Positions 18,502 through 35,706 of a stretch of DNA of 64,000 nucleotides are shown here, one piece after another; position 1 is the stretch's first letter; each line of letters opens with the position of its first letter. The DNA lies in NCBI RefSeq assembly GCF_964020175.1, contig NZ_OZ026541.1, positions 992,001 to 1,056,000 of the forward strand. Reading direction: 5' to 3'. The notes under the pieces are model-generated. The model saw nothing but the letters and a program-made list of their open reading frames with translations. It did not search any database and was not told the origin of the DNA. The position numbers and the translations under genes are program-made. This DNA comes from Candidatus Mesenet endosymbiont of Phosphuga atrata (GTDB taxonomy: Bacteria > Pseudomonadota > Alphaproteobacteria > Rickettsiales > Anaplasmataceae).

Positions 18502-18600
18502 ATAATTAAGATTAGAACTAATTAATATAACATTTAAGTATCAAAAAACTATAATAAATATTATATTTCTATAGACTTAATTAAAAATATGCATTAACAT

Positions 18601-18629
18601 TATAATATTAATTTATTAATAAGGAGTTA
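18601..18629 (+). promoter_or_regulatory. Possible -10 box and ribosome-binding site of the small membrane protein gene
   Basis: A TATAAT hexamer lies at 18601-18606 and a strong AAGGAG ribosome-binding site at 18621-18626, seven bases before the ATG at 18633. No good -35 box sits at the normal distance. The ribosome site is convincing; the promoter call is weak. Confidence 0.4.
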
Positions 18630-18632
18630 AAA

Positions 18633-19010
18633 ATGGGAACAAAATTTTCAGACACAACAAAACAAAACATGAAAACTTTTGCTAAATATACTGCATACAC
18701 TGCTGGTAGCACAGTAGTGCTTGGTTCAGTAGTTGCAGTAGGTCTTTCAGTTGTAAATAATTTATTCAAACCGGAGTATCTTAGCAAGTTAGGGGAAAAT
18801 AATCTTTTTAAAATTGCTGCAGCTGTAGGTTTTACAGTTATGGCTATTGCATTAATAGGTACCACAATACTTTGTTGTAATAAAGACAAGGAATTGCAAG
18901 AATTCAAAGACGCTATTAAAGAAGTGAGTGATGATCCTAGTACAAAATTTAAAGATAAATTTGATGTTAAAGGTGATGTAGTTTCGATACAAAATTCAAA
19001 GTCAGCTTAA
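18633..19010 (+). CDS. Small two-helix membrane protein, unknown
   Basis: Unrecognised, 125 residues. Two strong hydrophobic segments at about residues 22-44 (Ala/Gly/Val-rich) and 63-86 (ending in a CC pair) suggest a membrane hairpin. A hydrophilic acidic/Lys-rich tail of about 40 residues follows. The AAGGAG ribosome-binding site and a stem-loop after the stop show a compact single-gene unit. The layout resembles small Wolbachia membrane proteins of unknown role. Confidence 0.75.
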   Translation: MGTKFSDTTKQNMKTFAKYTAYTAGSTVVLGSVVAVGLSVVNNLFKPEYLSKLGENNLFKIAAAVGFTVMAIALIGTTILCCNKDKELQEFKDAIKEVSDDPSTKFKDKFDVKGDVVSIQNSKSA

Positions 19011-19013
19011 TTT

Positions 19014-19039
19014 AAAGAGGTAACTGATGTTACCTCTTT
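19014..19039 (+). terminator. Stem-loop terminator
   Basis: A perfect 11-bp stem (aaagaggtaac paired with gttacctcttt) with a 4-base loop (tgat), starting four bases after the stop of the small membrane protein gene. The downstream tract is C-rich instead of a long T run, so intrinsic termination is likely but not certain. Confidence 0.7.
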
Positions 19040-19103
19040 CATCCCCCCAATCTCTTTACAAAAATGAAGAGTTACATTAACATAAAACAAGTTTTATGTC
19101 TGA

Positions 19104-20318
19104 ATGATGGATCTAGATAAAAAGTTCATAGAAATAATAATGCCAACGCTCTCACCAACAATGAGCAAGACTGGTGGCAAAATAGTTAAATGGCTAAAAA
19201 AAGAGGGAGATAAAGTTAAATATGGTGAAGTTATTGCTGAAGTTGAGACTGACAAAGCCGTAATGGAGATGGAATCAGCAGATGATGGAATTATGGCTAA
19301 AATTTTATCCCCAGAAGGGATAAGTGGTGTTCCAGTGAAACAAGTAATTGCTATTATAGCTTCAAAAGAGGAATATATTAGTTCAGTAGATGATTATATT
19401 AAAAATTTAAATCAATCTAACGCTCAAAACCTAATTCAACCTAGTGAAACAATAAATGAAAAACATGAAACTATTGAGAAAAAAGCTACAGAAGTAAGTT
19501 GTGGAAGAATTAAAGCCAGCCCACTAGCGAAAGTTATAGCAGAAAAAGAAAACATAGATTTAAAATCTATAAAAGGTACTGGCCCTTATGGACGTATAAT
19601 TAAAGCAGATGTGCTTGAGGCAAAATCAAATATTAATGTAGAAAATGAAGGAATTATTGAAGTAAGCAGTATGCGACAGGTTATAGCACAACGCCTGCTT
19701 GAAGCAAAGCAGACCATTCCGCATTTTTATTTAACAATAGACTGCCAAATCGATAAGTTGCTAAAGCTTAGAGAGGAAATCAATTCATCTGGCAGTAAGG
19801 TTACAATCAATGATTTTATCATAAAAGCAGTTGCTCTTAGTATGGAGAAATCTCCAGAAGTAAATGCATCATGGGCAGGAGATAAAATACTTAAATATTC
19901 TAGTGTCGATATCTCAGTGGCAGTGGCGCTGGAAGATGGGCTTATTACGCCTATTGTTAAAAACGCTAACCAAAAAAATATATCGGCTATATCAAGAGAG
20001 GTAAAAGAGCTGGTCAGTAGAGCAAAATCTGGGAAATTAAAACCTGAAGAATTTCAAGGCGGAGGATTTACTATTTCTAACCTCGGCATGTTTGGCATAA
20101 AACAATTCAGTGCAATAATCAATCCACCTCAATCATGTATAATGTCGGTGGGTGCATCTGAAAAAAGACCCATTGTTATGGACAACAAAATAGAAATAGC
20201 AAATATGGTAAGCATTACACTTTCTGTTGACCACAGAACAGTTGATGGCGCACTGGCTGCAAAGTTTTTAAATACCTTTAAATCTTACATAGAAGCACCA
20301 CTGCAGATGCTGTTATAA
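19104..20318 (+). CDS. pdhC: Dihydrolipoamide acetyltransferase, E2 of pyruvate dehydrogenase
   Basis: Core of the pyruvate dehydrogenase complex; transfers the acetyl group to CoA. The 404-residue protein has one lipoyl domain with the lipoylated Lys51 in ETDKAVMEME, a peripheral-subunit-binding domain (KASPLAKVIAEK, GTGPYGRIIKADVL; about 135-170) and the catalytic domain ending in SVDHRTVDGALAAKFL, with the catalytic His. Two adjacent ATGs (19104 and 19107) could start it. It converges on nuoC, with about 30 bases between the two stops. Confidence 0.95.
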   Translation: MMDLDKKFIEIIMPTLSPTMSKTGGKIVKWLKKEGDKVKYGEVIAEVETDKAVMEMESADDGIMAKILSPEGISGVPVKQVIAIIASKEEYISSVDDYIKNLNQSNAQNLIQPSETINEKHETIEKKATEVSCGRIKASPLAKVIAEKENIDLKSIKGTGPYGRIIKADVLEAKSNINVENEGIIEVSSMRQVIAQRLLEAKQTIPHFYLTIDCQIDKLLKLREEINSSGSKVTINDFIIKAVALSMEKSPEVNASWAGDKILKYSSVDISVAVALEDGLITPIVKNANQKNISAISREVKELVSRAKSGKLKPEEFQGGGFTISNLGMFGIKQFSAIINPPQSCIMSVGASEKRPIVMDNKIEIANMVSITLSVDHRTVDGALAAKFLNTFKSYIEAPLQMLL

Positions 20319-20345
20319 TAAACTTTCGAAAATTTATTATTTGTC

Positions 20346-20909
20346 CTATTTTTTATACTCAGTACCCTTCCACGGAGAAAGATAGTCAAACATACGAAAA
20401 TCTTGTGCAAGGTCTATCGGGTTATAAACAACTTTTTTCGCTTCTATATCATATTTTACCTCTTCATAACCAACAAGAGGAAAGTCCTTAAGCATTGGAT
20501 GGCCCTTAAATCCATAATCTGAAAGAATGCGACGTAAGTCTGGGTGCCCGGTAAATTCTATACCATACATATCAAACGCTTCACGCTCAAACCAAGATGC
20601 TGTGCTAAAAATGTTAGTTACCGTTGGGGGAGAGTCATTCTCTCCTATTTCAAGTTTTAAACACAATCTAGCATTGTGTACTATGCTAAGAAGATTATAT
20701 ATTAGCTCAAAGCGTTTATCTCTTTGTGGGTAATCAACAGCGAAAATATCAATTAATACCTCAAATCTACATTTTGGATTATCATGCAGTAAACTGAGAT
20801 GCTCTGTAATTTTTTCTTTTGTAGACTTTCCTTCTAGGAAGAAATTATCTTTTTTTATACAGTCAGCACCAGTTATTGATTTAATACTTTTTAAAATCTC
20901 TTTTGTCAT
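20346..20909 (-). CDS. nuoC: NADH-quinone oxidoreductase subunit C
   Basis: 30-kDa subunit of respiratory complex I, in the hydrophilic arm. The 187-residue protein shows the family pattern: FEVLIDIFAVDYP, RFELIYNLLSI, then WFEREAFDMYGIEFTGHPDLRRIL and the C-terminal GHPMLKDFPLVGYEEVKYD. No other nuo gene is adjacent, so complex I genes must be split in this genome. It lies downstream of rpoBC on the same strand. Confidence 0.93.
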   Translation of the reverse strand: MTKEILKSIKSITGADCIKKDNFFLEGKSTKEKITEHLSLLHDNPKCRFEVLIDIFAVDYPQRDKRFELIYNLLSIVHNARLCLKLEIGENDSPPTVTNIFSTASWFEREAFDMYGIEFTGHPDLRRILSDYGFKGHPMLKDFPLVGYEEVKYDIEAKKVVYNPIDLAQDFRMFDYLSPWKGTEYKK

Positions 20910-21057
20910 ATGTTTTTATACTGCTTTTAACTTTGAGTTTAAAAGGGTTAACTAAATTGTCAATTTTATAGAAGGAATATACAATTTTCGTGTTTCCAAG
21001 TATTTTTAATACAGGTTTCATCTACTTACTAACTAATTCCTTCCTTTTTAATCACCT

Positions 21058-29349
<8,292 letters not shown>

Positions 29350-29387
29350 TTAAGTGTCTCAAAAATTAAAGTATAATTAAACTAATA

Positions 29388-29804
29388 CTATTCAAGTTCA
29401 ACTTTAGATGCACCAGCATCTACAAGCATTTTTTTAATTTTTTCAGCCTCTTCTTTTGACGTATTAGAGACCACAGCTTTTGGTAATGACCCAATAAAAT
29501 CCATAGCACCTTTTAAAGTCAATTCACCCTGATTATAGTTTACTTTTATTTCCCTTATAGCTTTAATAATTGATACCTTTTTATCACTACCAAATTCTTT
29601 TAAAATAACGCTATACTCTGTTTTTTCAACTATAGGAGTTTCAGAACCACTTTCTACTGAATTTTGAGTAGAATGAACATACGAACCCATCAGGGGTAAC
29701 CCTAATTTATTCTCTAATTCCTTAACAAGCTCAGCAGCTTGTAATAAATCCAAAGAAAGTATTTGTTCTAATAAAGAACTTTTTTCATTAATTTCACTAT
29801 TCAT
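29388..29804 (-). CDS. rplL: Ribosomal protein L7/L12
   Basis: Stalk protein that recruits translation factors. The 138 residues comprise an N-terminal dimerisation helix (SLLEQILSLDLLQAAELVKELENK), a hinge, and the conserved C-terminal domain (KTEYSVILKEFGSDKKVSIIKAIREI ... LKGAMDFIGSLPKAVVSNTSKEEAEKIKKMLVDAGA). The hinge is Ser/Gly/Glu-rich instead of the usual Ala-rich form. It sits between rplJ and rpoBC, the normal order. Confidence 0.95.
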   Translation of the reverse strand: MNSEINEKSSLLEQILSLDLLQAAELVKELENKLGLPLMGSYVHSTQNSVESGSETPIVEKTEYSVILKEFGSDKKVSIIKAIREIKVNYNQGELTLKGAMDFIGSLPKAVVSNTSKEEAEKIKKMLVDAGASKVELE

Positions 29805-29833
29805 AACAACAACCTCAATAATAATAAAGACTT

Positions 29834-30337
29834 TTATTTAGAGTTTAAAACTCTGAATACCCTACTAGCAGGTAAATTTAAAAGATAAGCTAATCTATTA
29901 GGAACCATAAATATTAAGTGCATTATCTTAATACGCACTTCATCTAAAGAAGGTAATTTAGCTAATGCAGCAACATCATCTTTAGTCAATAATCGATCTG
30001 AATTAGTTGCACAAATTATAGATACTCTTTCGTGATCATTATTAATAAAATTAACTAAGACTTTTATAGTTGCTATCATATCGGATGAATATATTATTGC
30101 AACTGGACCAATAAATTTATCAAGTAAAAAATTAAACTTACCTACTTGAGCAATAGCTATACGAGCTAAGCTATTTTTTACAACAAGAAAACCACCATCT
30201 GTAGATTTTATTTCATTTCTTAAGTTAACTGAATCATCTGCAGTAAGATAATCAAAATTAACTAAAATCACAAAACTATTTTGAGATATAACATTTATTA
30301 AATTATTCAAATGCTTTTGCTTGCAACTACGCTTCAC
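29834..30337 (-). CDS. rplJ: Ribosomal protein L10
   Basis: Anchors the L7/L12 stalk to the large subunit. I choose the GTG at 30335-30337 because AAGGAG lies seven bases upstream and the protein then begins [13 protein letters not shown]. The frame is open further upstream, but an ATG at 30376 would overlap rplA by 50 bases. The chosen start gives 167 residues and an 11-base overlap with the rplA end. Family features are [27 protein letters not shown] and [10 protein letters not shown]. The C-terminal half is short on the usual Ala-rich tail. Confidence 0.9.
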   Translation of the reverse strand: MKRSCKQKHLNNLINVISQNSFVILVNFDYLTADDSVNLRNEIKSTDGGFLVVKNSLARIAIAQVGKFNFLLDKFIGPVAIIYSSDMIATIKVLVNFINNDHERVSIICATNSDRLLTKDDVAALAKLPSLDEVRIKIMHLIFMVPNRLAYLLNLPASRVFRVLNSK

Positions 30338-31016
30338 TATAACACTCCTTAGAAAATATTTTTCCCACTTTATCAACCCTTAAAGATTTACCCATAGTTG
30401 AATTAATAAAAATACTCTTAAAGTAATCCCCTTTTATACCATTAGGTTTAACATTATTTATAGCTTTTGCCAAGGCCATAAAATTTGCAAATAAATCCTT
30501 AACACTGAATTGTATATTTCCTATTTTAGCATGAATAATACCATATTTATCAGTCTTAAATTTAATTTGACCAGATTTTATAATGTTAACCGTTTTGACA
30601 ATTTCAGATGTTACAGTGTTAAATTTTGGATCAGGCATAAGCCCCCTAGGCCCGAGAATTTTAGCAATAGGTTTAATACGTTCCACAAAATCATAAGTTG
30701 TAATACACCAATCAACATCTAGCAGCTTCTTATTTTCCTTTACAGAATTAACTAAATCCTCACCACCAACAACATCTGCTATAAATTCTAATTCCTTTAA
30801 TAAACATTCATTATCAGTAAATACAGCAACTTTAATATCTTTTCCAACACCTTTAGGCAGCACAACTACACCCCTAACCTGCTCCTCAGGCTTACGCACA
30901 TCTACATTAAGCCTCACAGCAACATCAACAGATTCAACAAATTTAGTTGACGAAGAACCCACAATCATTTCTAAACAATCAATAATATCATAAGTTTGTA
31001 AATTATCTTGTTGCAT
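30327..31016 (-). CDS. rplA: Ribosomal protein L1
   Basis: Forms the mobile L1 stalk at the tRNA exit site. The 229-residue protein contains the signature [15 protein letters not shown] with [17 protein letters not shown]-like strands and the C-terminal [20 protein letters not shown]. In many bacteria L1 represses its own operon by binding the mRNA leader; no such leader structure was identified here. It follows rplK by 14 bases. Confidence 0.94.
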   Translation of the reverse strand: MQQDNLQTYDIIDCLEMIVGSSSTKFVESVDVAVRLNVDVRKPEEQVRGVVVLPKGVGKDIKVAVFTDNECLLKELEFIADVVGGEDLVNSVKENKKLLDVDWCITTYDFVERIKPIAKILGPRGLMPDPKFNTVTSEIVKTVNIIKSGQIKFKTDKYGIIHAKIGNIQFSVKDLFANFMALAKAINNVKPNGIKGDYFKSIFINSTMGKSLRVDKVGKIFSKECYSEA

Positions 31017-31030
31017 CCAATACCTATAAA

Positions 31031-31486
31031 TTAATCTTCTTCTAGACCTTCAATTTCTATACCCATGGAACGAGCAGTACCTAACACCATTTTTAGCGCA
31101 GATTTTAATTTATTAATTTTCATATCAGACATCTTACGCTTAGCTATATCAGTCAGCACGGATTTATCAATCTTAGATACAATTTTCTTACCAGGATCAC
31201 TTGTTCCCTTTGCCAAGCAAGTAGCTTGTTTCAACAAATCAGAAACTGCAGGTGCATTATTAACAAAAAGGTCATAAGATTTGTTATCATACACAATTAC
31301 CCTTACTGCAATTGAGTCTCCAATTTTATATTTGTTACTATCACTAGTCATTTTATTAAAAGCTTCACAGAATTTAGGTATAGCAATACCACGTGGACCA
31401 AGGACAGAAGCAATCTTAGGCCCTGGCACTGCCTTACCCACATTCATGCTTAACTTAACTCTAGATGTAACAGTAGCACTCTTCAT
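31031..31486 (-). CDS. rplK: Ribosomal protein L11
   Basis: Binds the GTPase-associated rRNA region. The 151-residue protein has [25 protein letters not shown] at the N-terminal domain, the usual Pro-rich linker, and the C-terminal rRNA-binding domain ([27 protein letters not shown] ... [14 protein letters not shown]). An AAAGGA ribosome-binding site precedes the ATG at 31486. It starts two bases after the nusG stop. Confidence 0.95.
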   Translation of the reverse strand: MKSATVTSRVKLSMNVGKAVPGPKIASVLGPRGIAIPKFCEAFNKMTSDSNKYKIGDSIAVRVIVYDNKSYDLFVNNAPAVSDLLKQATCLAKGTSDPGKKIVSKIDKSVLTDIAKRKMSDMKINKLKSALKMVLGTARSMGIEIEGLEED

Positions 31487-31488
31487 AA

Positions 31489-32487
31489 TTAATCCTTTTC
31501 TTCTCTTTCTATTTGATCTAATCTAACTTCTACTGGTGATGTACAAAATTTAAATACCCTTGCATTCACTTTGGCAACACCTCTATCATAATTAACACAA
31601 AACAATTCTCCGCAAAAACCTTTGAATGCACCTTGTGTAATTATCACAGATTCCCCAACTTCATACTTCTGTTTAGATTGATTACAAAACTCATTATGAC
31701 CTAAATTATTAAGCACAACATCAATTTCAGTATCACTTACTATCCGCGGTTTATCTCCGCCCAAGAACCTAAAAACCCCTTCTATATTTTTTATAATCTT
31801 AAGAGATTTATCACACAATTTCATACACACAAACACATAACGTGGATAAAGAAAGGTTTTCTTAGTTGCATTTTCTACAAAAGGTGCAAGCGTCTTTTTA
31901 ACAAAAAAAGGATATAATTTCCTTGCCGGATCTAAAATAGAATTACAGACTCTTTCTTCATTCCGCGGCAAAGTTTCTATAATATACCATTTATACTCTT
32001 GTTTTTCCAAATCCTCTCTATAAAGCTTACAATTTTTTATTTTTTCCTTTACTGCTTCACTAAAATCATCTTGTCCTTTAGATTGAATCGTTCTTTTCAA
32101 TGTATCATAAGTCATAGATTTATGATACAATAATAAATCTATTATTTTTTCGAGCAAATATAAAACAGCAAGATCTAAAGCACTCCTTCCATTATTATCT
32201 TTAAGATTTATATCTAGTGCATCATTTTTCATAAGTAGATTGATCATTTCATAATACTGATCTTCTTTATCACCAGATGTCGGAATTAAATTAAGAATCT
32301 TTATTAAAGGCGTTTCACCTTCTTCATTCCTGATATTAACATCAATTCCTTGCGCTAATATTTCTTTAAAAACTTCTATTACACCTTTTAAACTTTCTTC
32401 ATCTGCATCTTGTACGGCGTCTATAGTGTTAAAAAATATTTGCACCCTTCTCTCTTCTTCCAAATATTCTTCTGATTTATATATCAT
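31489..32487 (-). CDS. nusG: NusG transcription factor with an N-terminal ankyrin-like extension
   Basis: NusG binds RNA polymerase and couples transcription with termination factor Rho or the ribosome. It is usually about 180 residues; this frame gives 332 from the ATG at 32485-32487. Residues about 165-332 are NusG: YKWYIIETLPRNEERV opens the NGN domain, then TFLYPRYVFVCM, GVFRFLGGDKP and a KOW domain (VGESVIITQGAFKGFCGELF). Residues about 45-125 instead read as ankyrin repeats: GIDVNIRNEEGETPLIKIL and ALDINLKDNNGRSALDLAVLYL. There is no start codon with a good ribosome site at the NGN border, so the fusion looks real. The ATG overlaps the secE stop by 11 bases. A TTG at 32499 is less likely. 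Confidence 0.88.
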   Translation of the reverse strand: MIYKSEEYLEEERRVQIFFNTIDAVQDADEESLKGVIEVFKEILAQGIDVNIRNEEGETPLIKILNLIPTSGDKEDQYYEMINLLMKNDALDINLKDNNGRSALDLAVLYLLEKIIDLLLYHKSMTYDTLKRTIQSKGQDDFSEAVKEKIKNCKLYREDLEKQEYKWYIIETLPRNEERVCNSILDPARKLYPFFVKKTLAPFVENATKKTFLYPRYVFVCMKLCDKSLKIIKNIEGVFRFLGGDKPRIVSDTEIDVVLNNLGHNEFCNQSKQKYEVGESVIITQGAFKGFCGELFCVNYDRGVAKVNARVFKFCTSPVEVRLDQIEREEKD

Positions 32488-32680
32488 ATATAATCCCAAG
32501 TAGAACTCTAATTACATAAAAAAATGTAAGATCCACCAAACAAAAAAAAACAGAAAAACATAATATTACTACTATAGTTAAAAATAAAAAGGACATAATC
32601 TCTTCTCTTTTTACCCAAGAAATTTTAACAATTTCCTGTTTTATTTCACCAAAAAAACACATTAAAGTTTTTATCATCAC
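32477..32680 (-). CDS. secE: Protein translocase subunit SecE
   Basis: Small essential subunit of the SecYEG channel. The 67-residue protein has the family core EIKQEIVKISWVKREEI followed by one membrane helix (about residues 31-52). It lies in the standard place between tRNA-Trp/tuf and nusG, and overlaps the nusG start by 11 bases. Two adjacent ATGs are possible starts. Confidence 0.9.
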   Translation of the reverse strand: MMIKTLMCFFGEIKQEIVKISWVKREEIMSFLFLTIVVILCFSVFFCLVDLTFFYVIRVLLGIIYDI

Positions 32681-32697
32681 TAACCTAATAAAAAAAG

Positions 32698-32771
32698 CAA
32701 GAGAGATAGGAATCGAACCTATAACCTTTGGTTTTGGAGACCAACGCTCTACCTAATTGAGCTACTCTCTC
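32698..32771 (-). tRNA. trnW: tRNA-Trp (anticodon CCA)
   Basis: Folded by hand: acceptor GAGAGAG pairs with CTCTCTT (one G-U pair), D arm begins GCTC, the anticodon stem TTGGT/ACCAA encloses loop CTCCAAA, and the T arm is ATAGG-TTCGATT-CCTAT. No CCA is encoded. It sits between tuf and secE, the classic place for tRNA-Trp in this cluster. Confidence 0.96.
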
Positions 32772-32783
32772 ATGCAATAAAAC

Positions 32784-33968
32784 CTACACTAAAATATCAT
32801 TAACGATACCAGAACCGATAGTCTTACCACCTTCTCTTATTGCAAACCTCAATCCCTTATCCATTGCTATTCCACAAGGATTCTGCAATTCTACTTCCAT
32901 ACTTACCTGATCTCCAGGCATTACAATTTCCTTACCGTCTAAAATTTTCATGTTACTAGTTACATCAGTTGTTCTAAAATAAAATTGTGGCTGATAATGT
33001 GACCCAAATGGTGTTTTACGGCCTCCTTCTTCTGCTTTTAATACATATATTTCAGCCTTGAACTTCTTATGTGGCATAACTGTACCAGGTTTCGCTAAAA
33101 CTTGTCCCCTTTCTACATCTTCTCTCTTTATACCACGCAACAGAATACCAACATTATCACCAGCTTTTCCACGTCCTAACTTCTTTTTAAACATCTCAAC
33201 ACCTGTACAAACTGTCTTCTGTACTTCTCTAAGTCCAATTACTTCTATCTCATCACCTTCTTTTATCGTACCACGCTCAATACAACCTGTTACTACTGTG
33301 CCACGTCCAGGTATTGTAAATACATCCTCTATTGGCATTAAAAATGTCTTATCTAAATCTCTTATAGGCTCAGGAATTTTATCTAATTCTTCCATTAATT
33401 TTAATATCGCACCTTCACCTAATTCACTTTCATCGCCTTCTAATGCTTTAAGTGCAGAACCTTTTATTATTATAACATCATCACCACTATAACCATATTT
33501 ATTTAGTAACTCCCTAACCTCCATCTCTACTAACTCTATCATATCTTGATCTGCAACATCAACTTTATTGCAAAAAACTATGATATGCTCTATTCCTACT
33601 TGCCTTGAAAGCAATACATGCTCTCTTGTTTGTGGCATAGGACCATCAACCGCAGATACCAAAAGGACTGCTACATCCATCTGTGCAGCACCAACTATCA
33701 TGTTTTTTACATAATCAGCATGACCAGGACAATCTATATGCGCATAATGCCTACTCTCCGTTTCATATTCAACATGCGCAGTTGAAATAGTTATCCCTCT
33801 CTCCTTCTCTTCTGGCGCTTTATCAATTTGATCATACCCTATAGCTTTAGCTTGCCCTTTGCTTGCTAACACTTTTGTAATCGCTGCTGTTAACGTCGTC
33901 TTCCCATGGTCAACATGCCCTATCGTCCCTGTGTTTATATGACATTTCCTCTTCTCTACTTCACTCAT
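32784..33968 (-). CDS. tuf: Translation elongation factor Tu
   Basis: GTPase that brings aminoacyl-tRNA to the ribosome. I start at the ATG at 33966-33968 ([19 protein letters not shown]), six bases after AGAGG; the frame extends six codons further but without a site. The 394-residue protein has G1 GHVDHGKT, G2 RGITIST, G3 DCPGHADY, G4 NKVD with G5 GSALKAL, then the two beta-barrel domains. Flanked by tRNA-Trp downstream and tRNA-Gly/tRNA-Tyr upstream. Confidence 0.97.
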   Translation of the reverse strand: MSEVEKRKCHINTGTIGHVDHGKTTLTAAITKVLASKGQAKAIGYDQIDKAPEEKERGITISTAHVEYETESRHYAHIDCPGHADYVKNMIVGAAQMDVAVLLVSAVDGPMPQTREHVLLSRQVGIEHIIVFCNKVDVADQDMIELVEMEVRELLNKYGYSGDDVIIIKGSALKALEGDESELGEGAILKLMEELDKIPEPIRDLDKTFLMPIEDVFTIPGRGTVVTGCIERGTIKEGDEIEVIGLREVQKTVCTGVEMFKKKLGRGKAGDNVGILLRGIKREDVERGQVLAKPGTVMPHKKFKAEIYVLKAEEGGRKTPFGSHYQPQFYFRTTDVTSNMKILDGKEIVMPGDQVSMEVELQNPCGIAMDKGLRFAIREGGKTIGSGIVNDILV

Positions 33969-34008
33969 GTGTGCCTCTAACAACAAATAAAAAATAAAAC
34001 CTACAAAG

Positions 34009-34079
34009 AGCGGATAATGGGAATCGAACCCACACCACTAGCTTGGAAGGCTAGGGCTCTACCATTAAGCTATACCCGC
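34009..34079 (-). tRNA. trnG: tRNA-Gly (anticodon TCC)
   Basis: Acceptor GCGGGTA pairs with TATCCGC, the anticodon stem CTAGC/GCTAG encloses loop CTTCCAA, and the T arm is GTGGG-TTCGATT-CCCAT. It is about 40 bases upstream of tuf and eight bases from tRNA-Tyr. Confidence 0.96.
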
Positions 34080-34087
34080 ACTAACAA

Positions 34088-34170
34088 TGGAGGAGGTAGG
34101 ATTCGAACCTACGTACGCAAACGCGGACAGATTTACAGTCTGTTACCTTTAACCACTCGGTCACCCCTCC
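34088..34170 (-). tRNA. trnY: tRNA-Tyr (anticodon GTA)
   Basis: Acceptor GGAGGGG pairs with CTCCTCC, the anticodon stem ACAGA/TCTGT encloses loop CTGTAAA, and the T arm is GTAGG-TTCGAAT-CCTAC. The long variable arm (CCGCGTTTGCG region) is as expected for tRNA-Tyr. It is the first gene of the tuf cluster. Confidence 0.96.
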
Positions 34171-34309
34171 TCAATTAACATTGTCTAATTTCAAAACCTA
34201 TATTAGTAATTTAAAGCTTATATTGTGTCAAGAAATTAATGTAAAAATTGCTAAATCTTTGATTTTTCCAATATAATAGATTTTATCGTGTCATTTTATA
34301 TATTTAATA

Positions 34310-35032
34310 ATGAAACAATTTTGGCTCTATGGAAAACATACTTGTATTTCTGCATTAAAAAATAAAAATAGGTTGTGCTACGAATTATTACTTAGTCCAG
34401 CTTTTTATAAACAAAATTACAAAGAGCTAGAAGCTTATATAGCAGCAAAGAACGTAAAAGTAGCAAAAACCAACAAATTTAATACCATTTTGGCACCTCA
34501 TGCTAATCATCAAGGAATAGCACTTAAAGTTGCTCCATTAAAAAATTTTGAACTACAGGAAACTATAGAAAAATCTACAAATAAATCTACTATCTTAATA
34601 TTAGATCAGATCACTGATACTTATAATATAGGCTCAATTTTGAGAACTTCAGCATGTTTTGAAGTGGATGCATTGATCTTAACTTACAAACATTCACCAT
34701 GTGAAAATGCTTCAATAGCTAAAGCTGCAAGTGGTACATTAGAAATTACACCTTTACTGTATGTTACAAATATCGTAAAAACTATTAAGCTATTAAAAGA
34801 ACAAGGATATTGGTGTTACGGACTTGATTGTCATGCAAGCCAAAATTTAGATTCAATCTCTAAATTTTATGATAAAAGAATAATCATTGTAGGATCAGAA
34901 GACAAAGGATTAAGAAGATTAGTTAAAGAAAATTGTGATTTTCTAATCAAGATACCAATATCATCTAATATTGATAGTTTGAACGTTTCTAATGCTGCAG
35001 CAATTGTTTTATATTCAATATATAATAAATGA
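34310..35032 (+). CDS. rlmB: 23S rRNA 2'-O-methyltransferase, SpoU/TrmH family (RlmB type)
   Basis: Likely methylates G2251 of 23S rRNA. The 240-residue protein has an N-terminal substrate domain beginning YGKHTCISALKN, and the knotted SPOUT domain with motif 1 LDQITDTYNIGSILRTSACF, motif 2 IIVGSEDKGLRRLVKENCD and motif 3 IPISSNIDSLNVSNAAAIVLY. The C-terminus overlaps the cmk start by four bases (ATGA). It could be another SPOUT enzyme of the same family, but length and N-terminal domain favour RlmB. Confidence 0.9.
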   Translation: MKQFWLYGKHTCISALKNKNRLCYELLLSPAFYKQNYKELEAYIAAKNVKVAKTNKFNTILAPHANHQGIALKVAPLKNFELQETIEKSTNKSTILILDQITDTYNIGSILRTSACFEVDALILTYKHSPCENASIAKAASGTLEITPLLYVTNIVKTIKLLKEQGYWCYGLDCHASQNLDSISKFYDKRIIIVGSEDKGLRRLVKENCDFLIKIPISSNIDSLNVSNAAAIVLYSIYNK

Positions 35033-35667
35033 AAAGAAAGAACTGCTTCATAGTAGCAATTGATGGTCCAGCTGCTTCGGGAAAAAGCACTATCGCTAAA
35101 AAAGTTGCTACACTTTTTAACTTCCAGCACATAAATACTGGAAAATTATATAGAATACTTGCACTCAAATTAAGCAAGCAAAATCAATATATCAATAAAG
35201 AATTTTTAGAGCAATTTCCTTCTTTAACAATTGATGACTATTATAACAATGATAATAAAGAACTATACTCAGAAGAAATTGGCAAGCTAGCATCAATACT
35301 CGCAGCTAAACAGGAAATAAGATCTATCTTATTAGATATACAGAGAGAACTTGCTTATTCTCAATGTTCGGTTTTAGATGGAAGAGATATAGGATCAATA
35401 GTATGCCCAGATGCAGACATAAAATTCTTTATCACTGCAAAACTATCTGTTAGAGCTCAGAGGCGTTTTAAAGAGTTGATATCATTAAAGAAAAGATTAA
35501 CATATAAGAAGATACTATTAAAATTGATAGAGAGGGACATCAGAGATACAAATAGAAGTATAGCACCCTTAACACAAGTAGAAGATGCAATTTACATCGA
35601 TTCTTCATACATAAAGTTAGAACAAGCTTTTAATGAGATTACGAAAAAAATACTTGTAATAAAATAA
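35029..35667 (+). CDS. cmk: Cytidylate kinase
   Basis: Phosphorylates CMP and dCMP. The 212-residue protein has the P-loop IDGPAASGKSTIAKKVA, the CMP-binding INTGKLYR, the DGRDIGSIVCPDADIKFFIT segment and RDTNRSIAPL. Start ATG overlaps the rlmB stop. It lies 39 bases upstream of rpsA, a pairing (cmk-rpsA) common in bacteria. Confidence 0.95.
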   Translation: MKRKNCFIVAIDGPAASGKSTIAKKVATLFNFQHINTGKLYRILALKLSKQNQYINKEFLEQFPSLTIDDYYNNDNKELYSEEIGKLASILAAKQEIRSILLDIQRELAYSQCSVLDGRDIGSIVCPDADIKFFITAKLSVRAQRRFKELISLKKRLTYKKILLKLIERDIRDTNRSIAPLTQVEDAIYIDSSYIKLEQAFNEITKKILVIK

Positions 35668-35706
35668 ATTACAGTTTAAGTTAAATGAAAACTAGGTTAA
35701 TTTTAA

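Noticed and set aside
30338-30376. ATG at 30376 as the rplJ start
   Set aside because: It lies well inside rplA; the GTG at 30337 has an AAGGAG site at the right distance and gives a normal L10 N-terminus.
32485-32499. TTG at 32499 as the nusG start
   Set aside because: An ATG four codons later overlaps the secE stop neatly and needs no rare start.
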